DNA of 8,188 bases from Alphaproteobacteria bacterium (lineage in GTDB: Bacteria; Pseudomonadota; Alphaproteobacteria; Puniceispirillales; Puniceispirillaceae), in the NCBI GenBank assembly GCA_011524805.1, contig WTJO01000157.1, forward strand, positions 1 through 8,188. The letters run 5' to 3'. Positions 1 through 5,890 of this stretch are shown in pieces. The number at the start of each line of letters is the position of its first letter. Position 1 is the stretch's first letter. The notes under the pieces were generated by a model. It was not told the DNA's origin, made no database searches, and saw only the letters and a list, made by a program, of their open reading frames with translations. The translations under genes were made by a program, and so were the position numbers.

Positions 1-855
1 GAATCTGGGATTGATATTCCGACTGCAAATACAATGATTATTCATCGTGCCGACATGTTCGGGCTATCGCAGCTATATCAGCTAAGAGGCAGGGTAGGGC
101 GCGGCAAATTGCGTGCCTATGCCTATCTGACTACCGATGCGAATATGATTCTGACGCCACAGGCACGCAGGCGGCTTGATGTGATGCAGACGCTTGATAC
201 GCTGGGGGCAGGCTTTTCACTTGCCTCATATGATATGGATATTCGTGGCGCCGGTAACTTGCTTGGTGACGAGCAGTCTGGCCATGTTAAGGAAGTCGGC
301 ATAGAACTATATCAAGAATTGCTTCGTCAGGCTGTTGAGCAGGCAGGCAAATCATCTGATACAGAACAGGCCGAAATCGCAGATTTCACCCCGCAAATAA
401 ATCTTGGCAATAATGTGCTTATTCCCGAAGCCTATGTGAGCGATCTGTCTGTCAGACTGTCATTATACCGGCGCATCAGCAATCTGCAGAATGAAGATGA
501 TATTAATGCTATCATGGCAGAGCTTGTTGATAGATTTGGTGCTATTCCGGAGAGTGCGCGCAATCTGCTTGAGATTGTGGTGCTGAAACGTGCCTGTCTG
601 CGGGCAAATATTGCCAAGCTGGATGCAGGCGCAAAGGGTTTTTCCGTCAGCTTCAAAGATAATCATTTTGACCAGCCGGACAGGCTAATTGCATGGATTG
701 CCAGCAAAAAGGGAAAGGTGATTTTGAAATCAGATCACAAGCTGGTCATCAAAGAAGAATTACCAAAACCGGACAAAAGAGGTCAGATTGCCAAACAGTA
801 TCTGGCTGAGATTAACGCGCTGCTGGCAGGCACAGGCGAAACATTACCTGCATAA
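1..855 (+). CDS. mfd: Transcription-repair coupling factor Mfd, C-terminal part (5' end outside window)
   Basis: This is the C-terminal 284 residues of Mfd, read in frame from base 1. Mfd is the ATP-driven DNA translocase that removes RNA polymerase stalled at lesions and recruits UvrA for nucleotide excision repair. The visible part begins in helicase motif V (ESGIDIP, residues 1-7), followed by motif VI (QLRGRVGR, residues 27-34). Next comes the conserved post-helicase stretch with DMDIRGAGNLLG (about residues 79-90). The C-terminal TRCF (D7) domain runs from about residue 119 and shows the hallmarks NLGNNVLIPEAYV, RLSLYRR and DRFGAIPESARNLL. RecG shares the helicase motifs but lacks the D7 domain, so the assignment is firm. 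The gene ends at a TAA. Only 4 bp separate this stop from the stop of the convergent gene on the other strand, which leaves no room for a separate terminator. The in-frame ATG at 34 is internal, not a start. Confidence 0.97.
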   Translation, partial: ESGIDIPTANTMIIHRADMFGLSQLYQLRGRVGRGKLRAYAYLTTDANMILTPQARRRLDVMQTLDTLGAGFSLASYDMDIRGAGNLLGDEQSGHVKEVGIELYQELLRQAVEQAGKSSDTEQAEIADFTPQINLGNNVLIPEAYVSDLSVRLSLYRRISNLQNEDDINAIMAELVDRFGAIPESARNLLEIVVLKRACLRANIAKLDAGAKGFSVSFKDNHFDQPDRLIAWIASKKGKVILKSDHKLVIKEELPKPDKRGQIAKQYLAEINALLAGTGETLPA

Positions 856-863
856 TAGATTAT
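852..863. repeat. 12-bp inverted repeat spanning two convergent stop codons
   Basis: ATAAT-ag-ATTAT is a perfect inverted repeat. It contains the TAA stop of mfd (853-855) and the TAA stop of the opposite-strand gene (860-862). The stem is only A/T pairs, so it is unlikely to act as a strong hairpin terminator. It may largely reflect two facing TAA codons. Confidence 0.4.
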
Positions 864-1501
864 TCGGGTCGCACAGATGCATCAATGACCTTTAGCAGAA
901 TGTCGGACGGGTGCGCACCGGCAATTGAAAAGGCATTATTGAATACCATAAAGGGTACCCCATCTATGCCAAGTGCATGGCTGTCTGCCAGATCCTGCTC
1001 AAGTCTGCTTTGGGATTTATCATTTTCCGAAATATCATCATAGAGGGATGTCTTTCCCATTTTGGCAAAAATATCTGCCTGCACATAGCTGTCCGAGACA
1101 TCCCGCCCATCAAGAAAATAGGCCTGATAAAAGGCTTCTGACAATGCCCAGCTATCTTTGCCAGCCCCGATAAGCAGTTTATGCAACGGCTTTGTATCAG
1201 GTGTCCGGTCTATTCTGGAAAAGGCAAATGAAATACCGGCATCAAGTCCGGCCATTGCAATACGGCCATAAATGGCAGAGGCGGCATGACCAAATTTCGC
1301 GGCCAGATAGGCCTGTCTGTCCATGCCAGCAGGCGGCATAGACGGGTTAAGCAAAAAAGCACGCCAGTTTATCGTAAATTCGATATTGGGCCGTTCTGCC
1401 AGCGCTGTTTCAAGCCGCTTTTTGCCAATATAGCACCACGGGCAGATGATATCGGCATATAGGTCTATCGTGACCCTTTGAGATGATGAATTTTCTGCCA
1501 T
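860..1501 (-). CDS. FrnE-like DsbA-family thioredoxin-fold oxidoreductase
   Basis: This 213-residue protein belongs to the DsbA/FrnE (2-hydroxychromene-2-carboxylate isomerase-like) group, a thioredoxin fold with a helical insertion. The active-site CxxC is C20-P-W-C23, in the typical context DLYADIICPWCYIGKKR. The cis-proline loop is GVPFMVFN, with P183 facing the active site. The middle segment (about residues 60-165) matches the helical insert of the family. There is no signal peptide or hydrophobic N-terminus, so it should act in the cytoplasm, unlike periplasmic DsbA. FrnE-type proteins are linked to disulfide handling and oxidative stress; the exact substrate cannot be read here. The start is supported by a GGGAA ribosome-binding sequence (1511-1515) 9 nt upstream and by a sigma70-like promoter just ahead. 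The gene is convergent with mfd and divergent from the HugZ-like gene. Family is firm; physiological role is open. Confidence 0.9.
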   Translation of the reverse strand: MAENSSSQRVTIDLYADIICPWCYIGKKRLETALAERPNIEFTINWRAFLLNPSMPPAGMDRQAYLAAKFGHAASAIYGRIAMAGLDAGISFAFSRIDRTPDTKPLHKLLIGAGKDSWALSEAFYQAYFLDGRDVSDSYVQADIFAKMGKTSLYDDISENDKSQSRLEQDLADSHALGIDGVPFMVFNNAFSIAGAHPSDILLKVIDASVRPE

Positions 1502-1527
1502 CGATATCTGTTCCCGCTAGTTTTCTA

Positions 1528-1536
1528 TGGTATTAT
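1528..1536 (+). promoter_or_regulatory. Predicted extended -10 promoter of the HugZ-like/GST unit
   Basis: TGG-TATTAT is an extended -10 element (TGn plus a 5-of-6 match to TATAAT at 1531-1536). There is no convincing -35 box 16-18 bp upstream, which is tolerable for extended -10 promoters. The start would fall near 1543, about 40 nt ahead of the ATG at 1584. The hexamer overlaps the opposite-strand -10 (1532-1537) at five positions, so both directions would use the same melted region. Confidence 0.45.
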
Positions 1537-1547
1537 GTATCGTAATA
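1531..1547. repeat. Inverted repeat TATTA-N7-TAATA in a divergent promoter region
   Basis: The arms TATTA (1531-1535) and TAATA (1543-1547) are perfect complements separated by 7 nt, with one extra matching G/C pair inside. The repeat covers the -10 boxes of both predicted divergent promoters. It could be a small operator or simply a by-product of promoter symmetry. Confidence 0.35.
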
Positions 1548-1560
1548 GCATGGCTGTAAA
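1532..1560 (-). promoter_or_regulatory. Predicted sigma70-type promoter of the FrnE-like gene
   Basis: Read on the minus strand there is a -35 box TTTACA (1560-1555; 5 of 6 to TTGACA), a 17-bp spacer and a -10 box CATAAT (1537-1532; 5 of 6 to TATAAT). Transcription would start near 1525, giving a leader of about 24 nt that contains the GGGAA ribosome-binding sequence. Box quality, spacing and position all agree. It remains a sequence-only prediction. Confidence 0.6.
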
Positions 1561-1583
1561 CGCCTCTCACGCAGGAAAATTGC

Positions 1584-2087
1584 ATGGACGAAAAGACAGT
1601 TAATACCGTCAAAAAAGCCAGAGACAGGCTGTTGGCAACAGCAAAAACACTGCATATGGCAGTCTGGTTTGAAGATGATACAGGTGGTCATCTTGAACAG
1701 GGACAGGCGCCCTTTATCCGGCAGGACGGACATATCTATATTTATTCATCTCAACTTTCAGCCCATATCAGAGGCATTCTGGCAGGCGGCGAGACAAGCT
1801 TTTTGCTGATTGAAGATGAAGCGACTGCCCAGAATATCTGGGCGCGGAAGCGGATAAAATTTTCAGCCAGAATTGAAGAAATTTCCCGCGATGATGCCAG
1901 ATTTGAAGGTGTTTGTGATGCTATTGGCACAGCCCATGGCGAGGTGATGCAGTTAATCAGGGAATTTTCAGATTTCCATCTTTTCAAAATTAGCCCAGTT
2001 GCAGGGGTTCTGGTAACTGGCTTTGCCGCCGCCTATCAGGTGAAAGGAGAGCATTTTGAGCTTATTGCCCATTTACGCAGCAGCTAG
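1584..2087 (+). CDS. HugZ/HutZ-like heme utilization protein (PNPOx split-barrel fold)
   Basis: This 167-residue protein resembles the HugZ/HutZ branch of the pyridoxamine 5'-phosphate oxidase-like (FMN-binding split barrel) superfamily. Known members bind heme and take part in its breakdown or handling for iron supply. Family-like elements are the N-terminal helix with AVWFEDDTGGHLEQGQAPF (about residues 26-44), the strand-helix YIYSSQLSAHIRG, the NIWARKRIKFSARI segment (84-97) and the C-terminal core FSDFHLFKISPVAGVLVTGF (128-147). D130 may match the heme-pocket aspartate of HutZ, but I cannot place the proximal histidine with confidence. The length is close to single-domain HutZ and shorter than HugZ of Helicobacter (about 250). 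It has no signal peptide and is presumably cytoplasmic. The start is supported by AGGA (1573-1576) 7 nt upstream. It sits 9 bp ahead of the GST gene in one unit. No Fur or Irr-type box is evident upstream. A general PPOX-fold flavoprotein is the alternative. Confidence 0.82.
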   Translation: MDEKTVNTVKKARDRLLATAKTLHMAVWFEDDTGGHLEQGQAPFIRQDGHIYIYSSQLSAHIRGILAGGETSFLLIEDEATAQNIWARKRIKFSARIEEISRDDARFEGVCDAIGTAHGEVMQLIREFSDFHLFKISPVAGVLVTGFAAAYQVKGEHFELIAHLRSS

Positions 2088-2090
2088 AGG
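2085..2090 (+). promoter_or_regulatory. Ribosome-binding site of the GST gene, overlapping the upstream stop
   Basis: TAGAGG contains the TAG stop of the HugZ-like gene and an AGAGG Shine-Dalgarno sequence 6 nt before the ATG at 2097. Stop and ribosome-binding site share bases, which suggests coupled translation of the two genes. Confidence 0.6.
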
Positions 2091-2096
2091 CATCCT

Positions 2097-2753
2097 ATGA
2101 GTTATCCTGTGTTATGGAGTTTCCGGCGCTGTCCCTATGCCATGCGTGCGCGTCTTAGCCTGAAATTATCGGCTATTGAGGTGGAGTTGCGCGAAATACT
2201 GCTTCGGGACAAGCCAGATGCATTTCTTCAGGCGTCATCCAAAGCCACAGTGCCTGTGCTTGAGGCAGATGGCAGGGTCATTGATGAAAGTCTGGATATC
2301 ATGCTGTGGGCATGCAAGCGCTCAGGTGACAGGCATGGCTGGCATCATGACTATCATCATTCCCCCGAATTACAGGATTTTATCAGGCGGCTGGATGGCG
2401 AGTTCAAGACACATCTAGACAGATATAAATATGCAACACGCTACACAGAGAGTTCAGAAGAGGCCGACAGACTGTCACGTGACTCTCGCCAGCAGGGCGA
2501 AATATTCATCTGGGAGCTAGATAAGCAGCTCAGGCAGCAACGCTGGCTTGGCGGTGATAGGGCAGGGCTGATGGATATTGCCAGCCTGCCATTTATCCGG
2601 CAGTTCAGAATAGCTGACCAGAGCTGGTTTGATGCCCAGCCATGGCAGGAGGTGACGCGCTGGCTTTCAGAATTTCTAGAGTCAGAGCTGTTCGCCAGCG
2701 TGATGAAAAAATATCCGCCCTGGCAGGAAGGCGAAACTACAGAGATTTTATAA
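2097..2753 (+). CDS. Glutathione S-transferase family protein
   Basis: This 218-residue two-domain protein has a thioredoxin-like N-terminal domain (about residues 1-75) and an all-helical C-terminal domain (about 88-205). The N-terminus PVLWSFRRCPYAMRARL has C12 at the active-site position, as in cysteine-type GSTs (Beta/Omega-like) rather than Ser/Tyr enzymes. T51-V-P53-V-L is the cis-proline loop that contacts the glutathione backbone, and D63-E64-S65 is the glutamyl-binding motif. In the C-terminal domain GLMDIASLPF (D160) matches the conserved N-capping box. Such enzymes favour thiol transfer or deglutathionylation over conjugation; the substrate cannot be told. It has no signal peptide. 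It is the second gene of a unit with the HugZ-like protein, after a 9-bp spacer. Its stop lies 27 bp from the stop of the convergent photolyase gene, across AT-rich DNA. Confidence 0.92.
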   Translation: MSYPVLWSFRRCPYAMRARLSLKLSAIEVELREILLRDKPDAFLQASSKATVPVLEADGRVIDESLDIMLWACKRSGDRHGWHHDYHHSPELQDFIRRLDGEFKTHLDRYKYATRYTESSEEADRLSRDSRQQGEIFIWELDKQLRQQRWLGGDRAGLMDIASLPFIRQFRIADQSWFDAQPWQEVTRWLSEFLESELFASVMKKYPPWQEGETTEIL

Positions 2754-2780
2754 GATTATATAGTCATATATATCAATATA
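2754..2780. other. AT-rich convergent spacer, possible weak bidirectional terminator
   Basis: Only 4 of these 27 bp between two facing stop codons are G or C. TATATA-gtca-TATATA (2757-2772) is self-complementary. There is no GC-rich stem with a T tract, so a canonical intrinsic terminator is absent. If termination occurs here it must be weak, overlapping or Rho-dependent. Confidence 0.3.
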
Positions 2781-4313
2781 TTACGACATGTTTCTAAGAA
2801 ATTTATTTGCGCTATTTCTAATCTCATATTTGCGGTCATCAGACATTTTTGCCCATGTGCGATACATCATGCCCATTCTGGGATTATTGGCGAGCAACTC
2901 GCTATTCTTATCCAGAAAATACCAGTAAAGATAATTAAACGGACAGGCATCATCGCCTGTTTTCAGCTTCACCTTATATCGGCAGGAACGGCAATAATCG
3001 GACATGCGGTCAATATAGCTTCCGCCTGCCGCATAGGGTTTTGAAGCCATAATGCCACCATCAGCATATAACACCATGCCGCTAACATTCGGCAGTTCTA
3101 CCCATTCATAGGCATCAGCATAGACAATCAGATACCATTCATTGACCTGTTCAGGCGATAATCCGGTCAATAGGGCAAAATTGCCTATCACCATCAGCCT
3201 TTGAATATGGTGGGCATAGGCATATTTCTGTGTCTGGCCGATTGACTGGCTTAGACAGTGCATATCTGTGTTGCCATTCCAGAAAAAGGCTGGCAAGTCG
3301 TGTGTTGCAGACAGGAAATTCAGCGATTTATAGTCTGGCATATGATACCAGTAGAGGCCTCTTACATATTCACGCCACCCCAAAATCTGCCTGATAAACC
3401 CTTCAACCGCATTTAGCGGCGCGCCTGCTTCCATATAGGCACGTTCGGCCTGTCGTACAGCTTCAACCGGACTTAATAATCCGCAATTCAGATAGAAGCC
3501 GATATGGGCATGAAACATAAATGGCTCATCGGTCAGCATCGCATCCTGATATTGCCCGAAATTCACCAGCCTTTCTGTAATGAAATGCTGTAATACCTGT
3601 TCAGCCTGTTCAGAGGTCACTGCCATGAAAAACGGGTCGATATCGCCGAAATGATCTGCAAATCTGCTGGCAACAAGGCTGATCACCTCTGATGTTATCT
3701 GATCCGGTGCGAATCTGAGTGGCGGCGGGATAGGCACGCTTTTATCTGGCGGCTTACGGTTATCATGATCATAATTCCACTGGCCACCAACAGGATGTTC
3801 AGCTTCCATCAGAATATTATGTTTCTGGCGCATGGTACGGTAAAAATATTCCATTCTAAGCTGCTTTCTGCCGTCAGCCCAGTGCGCAAAATCGTCAATT
3901 GAGGCAAAGAATCTATCATCTTGCAGACAGCGCACAGTACATCCCAGAGATGACTGCCAGCTATCAATTTGTTGCTGTAGACGATATTCGCCTGCCTGAG
4001 TTACAAGCACCTCGTCCACCTTGACCTCGGCGACAGCCCGCGCCACCTCATCTGTAAAATTATGGGTGTTCTGGGGGTCATCCAGCGTAACATATCGCAC
4101 CTGCCAGCCCTGAGCCTGCAATGTCTGCGCAAAATGGCGCATAGCAGATAGCACTAGCACAATTTTCTTTTTATGATGTTTAACGTAGCTTGCTTCATCT
4201 TGCAGTTCAGCCAGCAAGACAAGGCACTCTTGCTTATTGGCCATTTTCAGGCTGGATATATCAGCTGATAGCTGGTCTCCAAGGATTACACAAAGCTGGG
4301 AAATATTAGACAT
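2781..4313 (-). CDS. phrB: FeS-type bacterial (6-4) photolyase (FeS-BCP, PhrB family)
   Basis: This 510-residue flavoprotein belongs to the FeS bacterial cryptochrome/photolyase group, whose type member PhrB of Agrobacterium repairs (6-4) photoproducts with light. The N-terminal alpha/beta domain opens with LCVILGDQLS; G12-D13 and E40 correspond to residues near the lumazine antenna in PhrB. The C-terminal FAD domain holds four cysteines, C353 (DMHCLSQ), C441 and C444 (YCRSC) and C457 (ACPFNY), expected to bind a 4Fe-4S cluster. All sit exactly +3 from PhrB C350, C438, C441 and C454 as I recall them. The histidine pair H368-H369 (AYAHHIQR) matches the (6-4) repair site. W345, W393, Y394 and Y433 match the PhrB electron-transfer residues at the same offset. 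Length is normal. It follows the CPD photolyase by 8 bp. No clear Shine-Dalgarno precedes the ATG, so coupled translation is likely. The name phrB follows Agrobacterium usage; in E. coli that symbol means the CPD enzyme. Confidence 0.96.
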   Translation of the reverse strand: MSNISQLCVILGDQLSADISSLKMANKQECLVLLAELQDEASYVKHHKKKIVLVLSAMRHFAQTLQAQGWQVRYVTLDDPQNTHNFTDEVARAVAEVKVDEVLVTQAGEYRLQQQIDSWQSSLGCTVRCLQDDRFFASIDDFAHWADGRKQLRMEYFYRTMRQKHNILMEAEHPVGGQWNYDHDNRKPPDKSVPIPPPLRFAPDQITSEVISLVASRFADHFGDIDPFFMAVTSEQAEQVLQHFITERLVNFGQYQDAMLTDEPFMFHAHIGFYLNCGLLSPVEAVRQAERAYMEAGAPLNAVEGFIRQILGWREYVRGLYWYHMPDYKSLNFLSATHDLPAFFWNGNTDMHCLSQSIGQTQKYAYAHHIQRLMVIGNFALLTGLSPEQVNEWYLIVYADAYEWVELPNVSGMVLYADGGIMASKPYAAGGSYIDRMSDYCRSCRYKVKLKTGDDACPFNYLYWYFLDKNSELLANNPRMGMMYRTWAKMSDDRKYEIRNSANKFLRNMS

Positions 4314-4321
4314 GTTCTGTG

Positions 4322-5785
4322 TCAGGCTGCATTTGAAATCTGTTTGAATCTGTCTAGCGCTCTCTGTCTTGAGGCTTTCACATCTACCAGAGGGTAGGGG
4401 TAGTCTGTGCCCAGACGCACACCTGCGGATGCGAGTATATCGTGTGGTGCATCAAACGGGTTGAACAGATATTTATCTGGCATATGTTTCAGTTCAGGCA
4501 CAAATTTGCGCGTATAGGCGCCATGCTTGTCAAATTTCTGCCCCTGTGTAACCGGATTAAAGACTCTGAAATAGGGTGCAGCATCTGCACCACAGCCTGC
4601 AATCCACTGCCAGCCCGCGCGGTTATTTGCAGGGTCGGCATCGAACAGACAGTCCCAGAACCACGCTTCGCCATGACGCCAGTCAAGAAGCAGATTTTTG
4701 ACCAGAAAAGACCCCACAATCATCCTAAGCCGGTTATGCATATAGCCTGTCTGGTATAATTCCCTCATGCCGGCATCAACAATTGGATAGCCTGTTTGCC
4801 CTGTCTGCCATGCTGCCAGATGTTCAGCATTATGCTCCCATTCAAACCGCTCAAATTTGGCTTGTAGAGGCGTGTCTTTCAAAGCCGGAAACTGGCGCAA
4901 TAGCGAATATGAAAATTCGCGCCAGCCAAGCTCTGATCTGAATATATCCAGATTTTTGTCTGACCCGGCTTTGGCTTCACCCGCAATATGCCAGGCTGTA
5001 TGTGCAGATACCTGCCCAAAGCGTAAATAGGGTGATAATCGGGAGGTACTTTTTTGCGCTGGAAAATTGCGACCTTCGGCATAATCTGACAGCCCGTCAT
5101 GCGCAGAGGATACAAATCTGTCAAGCTGGTTATGCGCGCCCTGTTCCGAGATATCCCATTGTGTGCATAATGTGTCAGCCCATGGCATATCAGACATCAG
5201 CTCTAATGCGGCCAATGTACAGGCATCTTCAAGTCTGTCATGCAGATTAAGTGCCGGTATCTCCAGCGGCGCACGGGGCGGCGGCGCACCAAGACAGCCG
5301 CGGCGGTAGAAAGGTGTGAAGACCCGATAGGGGGTGCCATCAGCCTTCTTAACCTCATCAAACGACCAGAGCAGGCTGGTTTCTATCTGATGAAGTGATA
5401 TCTCATGGGCTGATAAAAATTCTGCTAGCGCGTCATCCTGTATCTTTTGGTTCGGGAGGTGGCTTTTACTGAGCGTTATCTGGCGCGCGCCAGTGCGCTG
5501 GCAAATATCCAGCAATATCTTGCCTGTATCGCCGCGAAAGTAATTTAGCTTTCCCTCCAGAGTGCTATCCAGACTGTCAAGCGCATGATGAAGCCATATC
5601 GCGCCTGCCGCCCCATAGCTATCTTTCTGATAAACGGGCTGTTGCTGGCGGTTATGGCCGTCAAAGGCTGAATCTTCTAGGATATAGATAGGCAGAATCT
5701 GATGTGTCTCTGTATTATAGGACAGGGCAGGATTATCTGCCAGACGCAAATCATCTCTGAATAGATGGATAGATAGTGTGGACAT
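4322..5785 (-). CDS. phr: Class I cyclobutane pyrimidine dimer (CPD) photolyase
   Basis: This 487-residue deoxyribodipyrimidine photolyase reverses cyclobutane dimers using FADH- and light. The N-terminal antenna domain begins HLFRDDLRLADNPAL. The FAD domain shows SRLSPYLRFG (248-257), ELGWREFSY (285-293), QTGQTGYPIVDAGMREL (327-343), YMHNRLRM (348-355) and GWQWIAGCGADAAPYFRVF (391-409). The tryptophan electron-transfer chain is complete: W316, W369 and W392, with the same spacing as E. coli W306, W359 and W382. N388 matches N378 near flavin N5. Length is close to E. coli (about 472). The antenna loop (105-118, LSKSHLPNQKIQDD) lacks the usual Tyr-Glu/Pro-type chromophore motif, so the antenna cannot be named. 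The ATG is supported by AAAGAGG 4 nt upstream. It comes first in a tight pair with the FeS (6-4) photolyase and 105 bp after the HIT gene. Cryptochrome is unlikely given the intact repair motifs. Confidence 0.96.
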   Translation of the reverse strand: MSTLSIHLFRDDLRLADNPALSYNTETHQILPIYILEDSAFDGHNRQQQPVYQKDSYGAAGAIWLHHALDSLDSTLEGKLNYFRGDTGKILLDICQRTGARQITLSKSHLPNQKIQDDALAEFLSAHEISLHQIETSLLWSFDEVKKADGTPYRVFTPFYRRGCLGAPPPRAPLEIPALNLHDRLEDACTLAALELMSDMPWADTLCTQWDISEQGAHNQLDRFVSSAHDGLSDYAEGRNFPAQKSTSRLSPYLRFGQVSAHTAWHIAGEAKAGSDKNLDIFRSELGWREFSYSLLRQFPALKDTPLQAKFERFEWEHNAEHLAAWQTGQTGYPIVDAGMRELYQTGYMHNRLRMIVGSFLVKNLLLDWRHGEAWFWDCLFDADPANNRAGWQWIAGCGADAAPYFRVFNPVTQGQKFDKHGAYTRKFVPELKHMPDKYLFNPFDAPHDILASAGVRLGTDYPYPLVDVKASRQRALDRFKQISNAA

Positions 5786-5789
5786 TTGA

Positions 5790-5796
5790 CCTCTTT
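5790..5796 (-). promoter_or_regulatory. Ribosome-binding site of the CPD photolyase gene
   Basis: AAAGAGG on the minus strand lies 4 nt upstream of the ATG at 5785. It fixes this start and is the strongest ribosome-binding site in the photolyase pair; the downstream (6-4) photolyase has none. Confidence 0.6.
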
Positions 5797-5799
5797 GAT

Positions 5800-5827
5800 A
5801 CAGGGAATAGTCTTTATTCGACAGGGA
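5800..5827. promoter_or_regulatory. Direct repeats with a central inverted repeat upstream of the photolyases (possible operator)
   Basis: Two exact copies of ACAGGGA (5800-5806 and 5821-5827) start 21 bp apart, two helical turns. Between them, and overlapping the first copy by two bases, is a perfect inverted repeat GAATA-N5-TATTC (5805-5819). They lie in the 105-bp gap between the HIT and CPD photolyase genes, just upstream of the photolyase ribosome-binding site. A minus-strand -10-like TATCAT is at 5844-5839 but has no good -35 box. A role as operator is a guess from geometry and position. Confidence 0.3.
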
Positions 5828-5890
5828 CAGGCAGATGGATGATAGCCAGCCATCTTTTGAGCGGTTTTTATCGGCAGGAGGGCGGCTCAG

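Noticed and set aside
436..460. GTCTG-t-CAGAC inverted repeat inside mfd
   Set aside because: It is short, lies within a conserved coding segment (DLSVRLSLYRR) and is explained by codon choice.
2757..2772. TATATA-gtca-TATATA as an intrinsic terminator
   Set aside because: The stem has only A/T pairs and no following T tract, so it is listed only as an AT-rich spacer.
4442..4759. A 105-residue open frame on the plus strand within the CPD photolyase gene
   Set aside because: It is antisense to highly conserved photolyase motifs and has no ribosome-binding site or recognisable domain.
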